This document shows, piece by piece, positions 52,974-64,000 of a DNA stretch of 64,000 nt. The position numbers were made by a program, and so were the translations under genes. The stretch lies in the NCBI GenBank assembly GCA_013397865.1, contig VZTI01002652.1, positions 3,734,075 through 3,798,074 of the forward strand, read 5' to 3'. The notes under the pieces were generated by a model. It saw only the letters and a list, made by a program, of their open reading frames with translations. It did not search any database and had not been told where the DNA came from. The stretch's first letter is position 1. Every line of letters begins with the position of its first letter. Source of the DNA: Struthidea cinerea. Its lineage: Eukaryota; Chordata; Aves; Passeriformes; Corcoracidae.

Positions 52974-53262
52974 ATTTTCACAAGGGCATGTAGTGACAGG
53001 ACATGTGGTAATGACTTTAAACGGAAAGAGGGTAGTTTAGATCAGCTATAATCTTAAACTATTTCACTGTAGGAGTGGTGAGGCACTAGAACAGGTTGCC
53101 CAGAGCAGCTGTGGATGCTCCATCCTTGGAAGTGTTCAAGATCGGGATGGATGGGGCTCTGAGCAACTTGATCTGGGGGAAGGTGTGTCTGCCCACAGCT
53201 GGGGGTTGGAACTTGATGATCTTTAAGGTCCCTTCCAATCCAAAACACTCTATGATTATATA
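52974..53262 (+). mobile_element. CR1 LINE 3' fragment
   Basis: The left part reads CAAGGGCATGTAGTGACAGG and the middle ACAGGTTGCCCAGAGCAGC. The right end reads TTTAAGGTCCCTTCCAATCC, followed by the CR1-type tail ACTCTATGATTATAT. It is 5'-truncated, on the plus strand, and closely resembles the copy about 4 kb to its left, so both probably belong to the same or neighbouring CR1 subfamilies. Open frames here are element-derived. Confidence 0.92.
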
Positions 53263-56200
53263 ATTTCCTTTATTTTCCAAAACTAAGGAAGTCTCCCCAC
53301 AACTAAACAGAATCTCCTCTTCCCTGGCCACATCCCTTTTCTGCACTCATCTCAGCCTGAACTTGTCATGAGCAGTAATCAAATCAGTTTTCTGAACTCC
53401 AGATGGACACTCATCAGTTTTGCAATTGCAGCATTAATGCTCCCTTACCCCTGAAAGGCAGGAAGACTAGGAATCCCTAGGTCATTTAGCAAAATACTTC
53501 TCAACAATATACAAATCAAATTTTTTATTTAATTATGCTTCATTAGGTATGGCAATTAAGTGAGAGTTCTCAGCTATTGTAATTAATTCAGCTTATGCTA
53601 AATGGCCAATTCAATCATTAGGCCAAACAGTCAATTAAATGCCACATTATTTTTTTTAAGTATTTATTAGTCCTTGGCTAACAAATGAATGAAGAAAGTC
53701 CAGTTCAACTGTCAGCAGTAACAGACTCATCTGCCACAGCAGACGACACAGGAAAGCAACTAGAGTTCAGAGATATCACAAAATATCCTTACAAAGGAAT
53801 GGATATTAAGGACTTAGCTTCCAGAAGAAATTTCCAAATGTATACAGCAACAAATTTCCAAAATACATTTTCTACTTCCCCTTGTAAAATCCTGGTTTGT
53901 GGCCAGTTTTCTCTACAAAATAAGCAATTTTTGTCAAAATGTTATTTTCAGAAATTGCATAGTCATTAAATACCATCATAAGCATCTGTTTCAGCAATGT
54001 CAAACAAGCATCACAAACAGAAAAACTGAAAACTTGAGAACTCAAAATTTTACAGAAGCAACTTTCAAAGGGTTTTTTGTTTCCGTTTAACATTTAAAGA
54101 CTCTTCCCCAAATTTAGGGAAGGAATCAATTTGAGAAGTGAGACAGCAGCTTTGTTTTTCAAACACTTTTAACCTATAATAAGATCTTTCAGTTCAGAGA
54201 CCCCTTGTGAACCAGGCTGATATAGTGCCAGTTTCCTCAGTCCTGCTCATGTTTTGGAATGGGGCAGAGCTCAGGTGGCAGCTGTAGCTGTGCTAGACAT
54301 GATCAAGAAATATTCTTCAGGAAATGGGGATGTACCCTAATGCCCAGTCTCCTCCTTTTGAGATATTAACAATCTCTCCTAAAAAATAAGCAAAAAAAAC
54401 CCAAAACCTGGCAATAAAATACACAGCAGGGAGAAAGAAGTATCTTAATAGAGAGGGCTATCACTCTAACTCTGTGCAACCACAGATGCTACAGCAAAAC
54501 CTTCAGCCACAGTACAACTATATACTACTCTATACTGATCACCCTTGATCTTGTTCTCTAAAGATTTTCAAGAGTCGCACTCGATCATGACAGATTCTCA
54601 GGAGAAATTCATGGCACAGTCACCATTTGCGTTTTGTTGAGGTTTTTTTTGACTCGTTACACACTTGCGGCCAAGCCTAACATTCCTCACACTGTAAAAT
54701 TTCCCAAAGGCACAAAGACGGGGAGGAACCTCACGCCACCTCATGGCCACCTTTGGATTTGCCCAGCTTCATGAACTCCAGTGACCAAAAAATTCACAGA
54801 TAGTCATCTAAGGATAGACCACATTCAAAATGTCAAAAGCTGTAAGACATGTTTAGTCTCTCAACATGAGAAACAACACTTAGCAGATTCCTCTATCCCA
54901 TCTCCTGTCCTAACTTTGGGCAGACCAAAGTCCTTGCACAACTGCTTGTGCAAGAATGACACATGACATTATATTCCATTGCTACTGCTGGGCCAAGCAT
55001 ATACACAAAAGACACATATAAAACATATTATGGGCACTTTGTCAGATTTTCTTGTTTTTTTTTTTTCTTGCTTTGTCCTTCCCATGAAGTAGCAGAAGTT
55101 ATCCAAATGCACAAGCCAATACCCAAATAGCTTTAACTCTCAAGATAGCACCTGCAGTATAATTACCATTTATTGGAAATTTGTTTTATGCAGCTTTTCA
55201 GGAAGAAAATTACTGTGTTATAATACCTAAGCAGTATATATTACATTTATAAGAAAACAAATTAAGAGACTTCATAGGCTCAAAACCAAGTACAGGTAGG
55301 TCACAAATTTTTTGTCATGGTTTTCTAACAGCATTTCAGGCTGCTGCAACATAATTGCATTAGAGGTCTCCTTTCAGCATGAAGTGACCAATATCCTCCC
55401 AATTTTGCAAAGGTCTTTACCAATAACTTCTTTATCAGGCAGTTTTCCTAACTGCATTTTGAATTACACTAATCCAAAGGAAAAGTTCCATACCTACTTA
55501 CACTATTTATAGCATTAGGCATGTCTACATCAAAAGGAAAAACCATGACCTAGGTACTAATGACTCCATTTTTGCTCTCAAAACTATCTGTAGGGACAGT
55601 ACACAGGCTGATCTAATGCCTACTCCTGGCATGAGGGCATATCTTATCGAGATTATCTGAATAAATCCTGAATAACAATAGAGGAGTGGTTTTATCACAC
55701 ACATTTTTTTAGATACAAAGACAAGATGAACCAGTATCATTCTGAAAGACTTTAACTATTTTTCATGAGTCTGACCATTTAGACTGTAAACAATAATTAA
55801 GTACCACTTCATCTGGTCTCTTGTTGACCTTCCAAAATCAAGTAGACAGATGGACCAGGAAAACATAAAGTTAAATTACCTTCTTTTTGAAGACATTCAT
55901 CTGATTCTTTTAATGAACATGCTGACTTCAGGGCAAGCACAAATTTGGGGGGAAAACTTGAGATAGTGTGGAACTTCCCCACCAAAATTCTTATTGCAAC
56001 AACAACCTAAAAAAAGGTAGTATTGCCCCAACACTGAAATCATTAATACATACAGTCTGCCTACATTTTTCATTTCACATCCTAAACAATGTTACATTGT
56101 AGAAATAAACAGCTGCCACTTCTCAGTCTTAGGATATCGTAAGATTTTTATCATATCATATTATTTTTATGCAATGCACTTTCCATTTTTAAACCACATA

Positions 56201-59067
56201 TAGGCACTTTGAAATAAAAAACACTACACAAATTCAGATAATTTATTATCAGTGACAAGCATTAGGCATTAGCATCAGTAAGAATTCAGGAAACAAGGCC
56301 ATATGGAATACCAGTTTGCTTTTTTTTTAATACTTAACTAGACTTCATACTATGTTCATAAAAGACACGAAAGAAAGAACATCAGCTGAATGTCCTAAAC
56401 CACATCACCCAAACAATTTACCTTAGCATATTGCAGAACACTGAAATAAAAGACCTGAAATTTCTCCAATGTAAAATGCAGAAAAATTGTAATGAACTCA
56501 CTGAAAGTAGAACAGAAATCTAATCAAAGAAAGCTGTGTGGAATAGCTATATCCTATACAGGAAAAATAAGTTATATTTCAAAGTAATTGTTGTGCAAGA
56601 GACATAGGAACAAATAAATCAGTGTCCTAAAACTGTCAGTGAGTGAACTCATTTGGGAACTACAGCTGTTGTGCTTTAGAGATTTGGATTAAAATCCATC
56701 ATTATCTTTCAGTTAATACTCTTTCATCGACCAATCAGCAGTCATATGGTGTTTACCAACCCTGGTCACTTAACCCACTTGAATGGCCTTTGTGCTATAA
56801 TTTGTACTTCAATACAATCAGATTACTTCTAATCTAAATGATTTGTGTCCTTTATGGGACAGATAAACACTAATCCCAAGGTTCCTAAAACACAGCAAGC
56901 CTAAACAGTGCCGCTATGCCATCCATTGTTTGCCATTTTCATACACTATTTCATTCAAGTTGGGAAATACTGATTTGATCATACTGACCCTGCCTTTTAG
57001 ATACTCATTTCAAATTTCTTATACAAACAAAGAAGAAAGATTTATTAGCAGACACCACCACTCAGCAAAACCAGCAGCAAAACAATCAATACGCTAATAC
57101 ATAGATACCACTTTTTGATCAAACTATTTCACAGGAAAAAAAAATATTTTTTAAAAGAAGACTAAGCAAAGAGGAACATTTTAAAACTAATTTTTCAGTA
57201 AGGAGTTACATGTTCAGTAATGGCTCACAGTCCTCAGGTATCAATTTTAAAAGTCTGCCTCCTCAGAATGGTTTTCCAAGTATTCAGGAGTTAAAATGTC
57301 CTCAACCATTCCTGTTCTTCAGGTAATCTTGGGTGACACTTAGAAGCAGTTGTGCTCCAGTGCGAGTCTAGCATCTAATTACATTTAGCAGTAATATGCT
57401 TAGGCTCTGATCTCACAAATGCTTCTGCACAGGTGGATCAGTGAGCGTGCGACAATGTCCCTAGAAAACGAGGGACCCACACACGCATGACTGGAGCCAA
57501 GTACATCAAGTACATCTGTGCCTCAAAAAAATGCCAGAGTTGGGAATAAAAACAGTTGAATAGTTCAGTAATAACCTCATGGTGACAGCAAGTATGCAAA
57601 CACCTTTAAATAATGGTTTTATCAGTGTCACCATCTTATATTCATATATTTACCAACATATATATTTCTTACCCACAAAAATGCCTACAAAACATACCAC
57701 TTTGTAAAATAGAACTGATCATATTCAAAGTTAAGCCAGGATGACTCAGGATTGGATAAAACATTCCCAAAGAAAAATTAAGATGCTGGATGATTTTAAT
57801 AGCATCTGCAGCTACTAACTTACACGAATATGAACATGTTTACTTAAAATATCTCAACACAGGTGTTTGTATTTCATATTAAGTAAAACTCTTTCTAGTT
57901 TAGGTCATTAATTAGGCCAAAGTTCACTTTCTTAATGTGCCCTCATTCACAGACAGGGCTGCTCTCAGTTGTTGACCTCAGCCTACCTTGTGGTGATGAG
58001 TGAGCTCACACACATACACACAGAATCAGGAACCACCACCACCGCCAAAATTCTGGTTTACAACAGAGTCACACACTGACACAAAATCCTTTAAAAAGCC
58101 TCCAGCCAGATTTGAGAGGAATAAGAACATAGAACGTAGGGCATGCGGGGCATTGCACTAGGAAATTTTCCATTCTGGCAGCAAGTACTTCCAGGATTAT
58201 TCAGTGAATGTCATGTGTACTCCTTACACTACTCTGAAAAGGGCCCTTCTGATGTTCCTTGTACTTCGAGCAAGATCCCCATTATACATTACCAAACAGC
58301 TGCCTTGAAAGGTCCAGCAGAAACCACAGCTTGTTTGAGATTTCCCAGAAGTTGCAACAATTTCACAAGTGCTGGGAAAGCTTCTATAATTCACTTCTGA
58401 AATTATAACCTACACACTACCAAATACAGAAGACTGATCTACCTTTCCAAGAGCAGTAATCTTTGCTTTTCACTAATTTCTCAAACTCTACCACAACCTC
58501 ATAAAGTTGCATATTTCCTTGAACACTGTTTTTGTGTTTAACTGCAAACATGAAGTAAGCACAAACCGCAATTGTAAAACAGCAAAGCACATCTTCTCTT
58601 CTACCGACATTTAAAAAGGACTATATGAGAGTCCAAAAGCCAAATGCAACAACTGCACAGCCCACTCGCACAATTAGAGCCACTGCCAGTGCTTAGAGGA
58701 GACTGGGAAGAGGGGGAGTGTGGTTATTTTTCCCCCAAATATCTACAAATTCCTGGATCAGCTGTCCCAAAGACTGCTGGTTCCAGAAGAGACTGTGAAG
58801 TCCAAAAACACTAGAAAAATTTTTATGAATTTGAGAAAGTAACCAAATATTTGAAGGAAGAACTTGTAAATTCTACAAATCCTTAATTAATCAATAAACA
58901 CCTGGCAATAGCAAAACATTACTCTTTGCAAACCCCAGAATTTATGTTGGAAACCATATCTCCCATCATGGGAGTAGGTCTTCACTTACAAACTCAGTAG
59001 TTCATATATAAACTGGAAAGTTTTCACACAATTATTTCAGATTAATAACAGTAAGTCCAAACTTCAC

Positions 59068-59129
59068 AAGAGGGAAAAAAAAAAGAAAAAAAGAAAGAGA
59101 GAAAGAGGGAGGGAAGGAGGGAAGCGAGG
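59068..59129. repeat. Polypurine (GA-rich) tract
   Basis: About 60 bases are nearly all purine on the plus strand. They grade from A runs into GAAAGAGAGAAAGAGGG and then GGAAGGAGGGAAG, with a single C near the right end. Such asymmetric polypurine tracts can adopt triplex (H-DNA) structure, but nothing in the sequence shows that this one does. Confidence 0.92.
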
Positions 59130-62100
59130 TGTACCTACAAAACTCTAGGGGCAAACCCCAACCCTCAGATGCAAGCCAGGAAAGGCCCTAGCCTTTGTGG
59201 CTCCATAGAGATAGGACCACAAGCTAAATAAGGAATGGCCACTTCTTGAAATATGTAGGAAATGGATATAGATCACGAGAGATTCAGAAATAAATGTGTC
59301 TTTGTGTCAGACGCCGGTGCCAGAAACATACCTGTAATGTTACTGTACTCTTGGCACAAGGTGGTAATTCTTTAACATTTACCATGCAGCTGCCCAGTAC
59401 AAAAAAAGGGTTTCATTCCACTCCTGTATTTCAGAGGGTTCCCCACAGCAATTACTGAAAGCTGCTGCCCCAGATAGAAACCAAATTGTTTCTGGACATC
59501 CAAACAAGGCTGAAGGCTGTTCATTTCTCTGATATCCCTGATTCTTTTCCCCTTTCCATTAAAGAAGACATGCTTAGACCACTTAAACTATTAAGAATCC
59601 ATAATTAACAAGTTTGAATTTACAGTATTGGAATTAAGAAAATCAGAGCCCCTATATCAAAGATGCTGTAAGGACAAATACGTGAAACTAACCGAAGCAC
59701 AACTAGAGAAACTTCAGGTGTAAGAGTAATACAGCAAAAAACACCTATTTCTTCAGAAAAGTTACTTGTATGGTCAAAGTAGCCATTTGGAAGAAACCTC
59801 CCCAAAACACCTTGGCTAAGAAAAATAGTTAGCCAATAAGGGTTTTACAGCCCATTATTGAAATTAAATTGCACTGAAACACTATTTCTCTAGGATCATG
59901 AAAAAGTTAGATTCCAAATACATCAAACAGCTGCACTAAACTAAGTTTGAGCAAGAGAGATTACATCTGCATTTCTTACCTTACCTGCTACTTTTATGCC
60001 ATATGGAAGAGCCACATTCCCTCCCCTCCTCACTCAAATGAATTGTATATGTGACAAGGAGGCAAACAACTGTAAGTCACAGCAACATGGACTTTTACAT
60101 CCTTGCCATAATAAACAAGGAGATGCTTATGGCTGCTTCTTCTGCAACGCAACAATTTCCCTACCTCCAGGAAACCATTAAACAACTAGAGGTGTGAACC
60201 CATTGTGGCTTTCTGCTTCATAAAGTCATACATCATTTTTACATAGAGTCATGAAGCTATAAATCATGTGAGACAGAATGAGAGCTAATTAAAGAGTCAG
60301 CTAAGCATAAAATTTTGCATTGTTGCATATCAGGGAATTCTAAAATTGGCCATATTTTGTATAATATATTGTAAAATATTAAAAGACATTTGCAGCAGAT
60401 AGGTATTTTCTCTAAGAGCTGAGCATTGCTACCTGAAAAACATCAATATTTAATTTCCTAGCAGGGAAGTCCCACGAAACCCTGACTCACCTTTTTTTTT
60501 TCCTTTTTAATAACAGATCATTCTGTCTTGTATTGCAGTACAGTCTTGTATAGTCTTTCAACTTACTTCACTCTTTTTCTAACTAGAATAAACTCCTATG
60601 CTTCTGAAGACAAAAATTCACAACCCAGGAAATCTCTACATACACTAAGGCAAAGCATTAATCAAATGTATCAAAATCTAGCCCTTAAACTTCAGTGCAA
60701 ACACTTCAAGCTATTTAGCGAATTCCTTTATCAATTAAGGCAATACTCATTTGAGAAAAAAAAAAAAATCTATTTCCTGATACCAGATTTGTCAGTCAAT
60801 GCAATTATGTTGTAAAGTTCTTCTTTGAAGGGTTAGAGTTAAATCTGATGCAGACATGTTAACTGATACATATATCTCAAAACCCAAAAGGGCTTTTAAG
60901 TATGCATAATATTACTGTGACATCTAGAGCATCCTTCAGTAGGCGAGAAACTTGTTACACCAAAGCCATATAAAAACCAAGCACAGGGATGATCCTCTAA
61001 TTCCAAGAGCTTTTTCTCTAAAAGACTTTTAATTGAACAGATATATGCAGATATATGTTCAATTCTTATTCCTTCTTCACCTTCTTTTTAGAGATCTAAT
61101 AATTGTAGCTACTAAAGCAATTCATCAAATGCAAGAGAATGAATCTCAAAGTAATCATTACCAATATACATTTCTTAAAAAAATATACATATTCATCAGT
61201 CTCAATATGTAGCTGCAAGGAATAGTCAAGTGCTTAGTCTTACTCCATTTTCCCAGCTGTGGTTTCCCATTAAATACCTTAAAAAAAGGAAGAACAAATG
61301 TTTTTGCATTCTAAATTTTACACAAGTTTGACAAGTGAGCTTTATTTTTAAAGAGCATTCTTCTTTTTTTCTATTGAATAAAAAAAGAAAAAAGGGTATG
61401 CAAATTTTTTAAATCTACACTTTTATTTCAGGCTTCACTGACTGGAAAAGGGGCCCAAAAGAATTTTTATTTAAAATGGGGTACCATCCATAAGGGGATT
61501 CATAGTTTACTGGGGTATTCCAAGAAACCCAGTGAGTTGCTGGCCACACTTGCAAATTGTTGCATTAGGCTGCAGTCAGGAAGCACGGGTCAAATACACA
61601 GCTAGGTCAAATACTAAGTTCAACAAGGCAACACGGGGTCAAGAAATTTGAAGAGCCCAGAAATACAGCTGCTGAAGGAAAGACCAAAGACTAAGGCATT
61701 ACAGCTGCCTGAGGGGACAGCAAAGAGGCAGGTGTAGAGGATGCTCAGAAGCGACAGGGACCAGGCAGGGCTGCTTGCGGTCAGCCCACAAAAGCCACAG
61801 CTCACACTCCTGGCAACCTGAAAGATCCAAAGCCATCTCAAGTAAGTTTTTAATCTTCACTACTAATTCTGAGAAGCATTTGGCAGCACTCTGGTAAGTG
61901 AATTAAGTTTTGCCAATGGCTTTATGGAAAAACATGAAATACAAATCCTAGTAACAAGCATTTTAGAGACATTCTGACAATTCTTAAAAAACAGCAGTGC
62001 TGAGTTTTATAAACTAGTCTATTTGGAAATGCAAGCAGAAATGATCCTTTTAAACAACATAAAGTACTTCTGTGGCCCAGAGCCAGCTACTTCAACCTTA

Positions 62101-62228
62101 TAAGAAATTTGAAAAGAAATAAGTTTTTTGCAAAAAGTCATTGATGTGAAAGGAATTTGAGGGTTCTCATAAGAAAGAAGAAGCAATACAACAGTAGCAA
62201 CAATAAATGACAGGAACAGATTCAAAAC

Positions 62229-62241
62229 ATATATATATATA
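62229..62241. repeat. Short AT dinucleotide run
   Basis: About six AT units lie in AT-rich intronic sequence. A similar run of about eight TA units lies at 9749-9764. Confidence 0.85.
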
Positions 62242-63477
62242 GTAAAAAACCACATAATCAGAAACATTCAAAACTTTGATTCAGTATCACACAAAATGTG
62301 ATCTCCAGCTCTGTAAAAACATGAGCCACACCATCATGTTGATATTACAAAGGCATTTATATGGTAGAAGCATACAAAAAGCAAACCTGCCAAACCCCCA
62401 TGCTCAGCATGAAACACGATGTTGGCTCCTAACTGCCCGTGACAATTCCCATAGTTATCACAACCACATGGCAAAACAGCCCTCTGATCAACTGCAGGAA
62501 GCAGCCGTGGTGCTGCACGTAGAGATTACAAACCCCACACACTCCTGTCAGCCACAGGCTCCCTGCAGCCCATCTGTGTTGTGTCATCTGGGGTTTAACG
62601 CCAGCGTGTGCTTCCTTTTTTTTTTTAAACATTCACCAAATCAGGTTAGTATAAATCTCTCCCTCTGAACAAGAGGGAAGTTCTCCTACCCTTGCTCAAG
62701 ATCTAGATGTCCAACCTAAAATGAAGACAAAAAAGTCAGATCCTTTCTTAAAAAACTTTGATACAGAAACTTGATCAATATTCTGATTTACAGTTAAGAA
62801 AAAAAAGGTGAAAAGCTTCTAAGAACTACAAATAACACCTAAGAGAGGTCCATGGGGTTCCTTGCATGGCACAGATTTTCCATGTCTTTTACACTGCAAC
62901 AACAAGTCACCACCAAGTTACATGTAGAAATACTGGCTAATGCAAATTCACTGAAAGCGGTAAAAACAAGAATTACACCACACCTGTTTTGTCAGCCTCT
63001 CACTGCCCCATCCTATTTGAGTTATATAATAAATTGTAATTATGATGGGGACAATTGAGACTCAACAAATCTACTGAGTCAACATAGTTGACAATACAAC
63101 CAAATTATGAAGTTGACAACATAATCAGATTTTGACATTACTTCTGTCAAAATTTGTTATTGCTGATCATCAATGCAAATTTCTCTGATGCTGAAGCTCC
63201 ATTGTCTGGCTTCTTAAGCTATTTTTGTAACATTCGTGAGACTGTGAGACTAACCCACATGCCAAGGAAAGACAGCAGAGTTTGCTTGAAATGTATTCTC
63301 AAACCTGTTTGAAAGAGAAAGAAAATGTCAGTGTAGGCAGCTCTTGTCTAGCCTTTCAGGAATATCCTGAATATCCTTGCTCCAGAGCATCTGTCACCTG
63401 CCTGCAGTAGAGATAGGGTCCCTGAGTATAGTGGACTTAGCCTTATTCAAACCTAGATCAGTAAAAGTCCTGGAAAC

Positions 63478-63852
63478 AGAGAATCATTAAGGTTGGAAAA
63501 TACCTTCAGGGTCATCGAGTCCAACCTTTGACCAAACAGCCCCGTGCCCATTAAACCATAGCACTAATGCCGTGTCCAGCTGTTTCTTGAACACTTCCAA
63601 GGATGGTGACTCCACCTCCCTGGGCAGCCCATTCCAGTGCTTAACTATCCTTTCAGTGAAGAAATTCTCCCTGATGTCCAACCTGAACCTCTCCAGGTGC
63701 AGCTTGAGGCCATTTCCTCTCATCCTGTCACCTGCAAGAAGACCCCAGCTGGCTACAGACTCCTGACAGGGAGTTATAGAGAGCAATAAGGTCTCCCTTG
63801 AGCCTCCTCCAGGATAAACAACCCCAGCCCCCTCAGCCACTCCCCATGGGAT
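63478..63852 (-). mobile_element. CR1 LINE 3' fragment, reverse orientation
   Basis: The plus strand shows the reverse complement of a CR1 3' end. AGAATCATTAAGGTTGGAAA is followed by TCATCGAGTCCAACCTTTGA, then CTCCACCTCCCTGGGCAGCC and CTTGAGGCCATTTCCTCTCA, ending in AACCCCAGCCCCCTCAGCC. Minus-strand translation (63487-63840) shows the decayed CR1 ORF2 C-terminal region, including FFTERIVKHWNGLPREVESP. It is the best preserved copy in the window and seems younger than the 7.3 kb copy. The left boundary is sharp and the right one approximate. Confidence 0.95.
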
Positions 63853-64000
63853 TTATTCTCTAAAGCTTCAGGAGTCTCAGACATTTTAAAAAGAAGAATG
63901 ACTTCCATCTTTAAAATTTATTTTAGACATGTACAGACAACATATATTCATTTTCAGAAGTTTAATCCTATATACCATAAGGATATAGCACTAAACATCC

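Larger units (their letters stand above)
53263..63477. other. Gene-free, intron-like sequence
   Basis: The sequence is AT-rich with no supported exon. It includes the polypurine tract at 59.1 kb and the AT run at 62.2 kb. The 61.4-61.9 kb stretch is somewhat richer in GC but shows no recognisable element. Confidence 0.75.

Noticed and set aside
61420..61850. GC-richer block considered as a possible LTR or retrocopy
   Set aside because: I saw no terminal TG...CA pair, primer binding site or target-site duplication by eye, and no protein similarity.
63487..63840. 117-codon minus-strand open frame with clear protein-like character
   Set aside because: It is the decayed ORF2 end of a CR1 retrotransposon, not a host gene.
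1..64000. Searches for tRNA-like B boxes, CRISPR arrays, retroviral genes and prokaryotic operons
   Set aside because: No regularly spaced repeats, tRNA-like GGTTCGAATCC motif, viral coding block or dense gene clusters were seen. The window reads as vertebrate intron throughout.

Overview
This is a vertebrate nuclear DNA window, most likely from a bird. Five pieces of CR1-type LINE retrotransposon are recognisable, at about 7.3, 32.9, 48.4, 53.0 and 63.5 kb. Recognisable interspersed repeats are otherwise few. The sequence is AT-rich, CpG-poor and stop-rich in all frames, as expected of long introns on a large chromosome. It has no prokaryotic features: no operons, ribosome binding sites or dense reading frames. 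The species cannot be told from the sequence.

The only coding sequence I can support is one internal exon on the minus strand (38607-38909). It has a strong polypyrimidine-tract acceptor, a consensus donor, and symmetric phase 1-1 boundaries. It encodes a U1/matrin-type C2H2 zinc finger of the ZNF385 family, best guess ZNF385D, with ZNF385B as the alternative. No other ZNF385 exon was recognised. The window therefore looks like this exon with at least 25 kb of upstream intron (to the right) and at least 35-38 kb of downstream intron or intergenic sequence (to the left).

The most notable non-coding element is a compact CpG island at about 35222-35587. It lies roughly 3 kb downstream of the exon in the direction of transcription. 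A near-perfect splice donor follows it on the minus strand (intron starting at 35111), which suggests an alternative internal promoter with a non-coding first exon, or a separate non-coding transcript.

The rest is intron-like sequence with CR1 fragments, homopolymer and low-complexity tracts, one 33-base assembly gap (31372-31404) between poly-A runs, and a small tandem duplication near 9.1 kb. I found no RNA gene, CRISPR array, prophage or recognisable retroviral gene, and no evidence of a novel multi-gene system.
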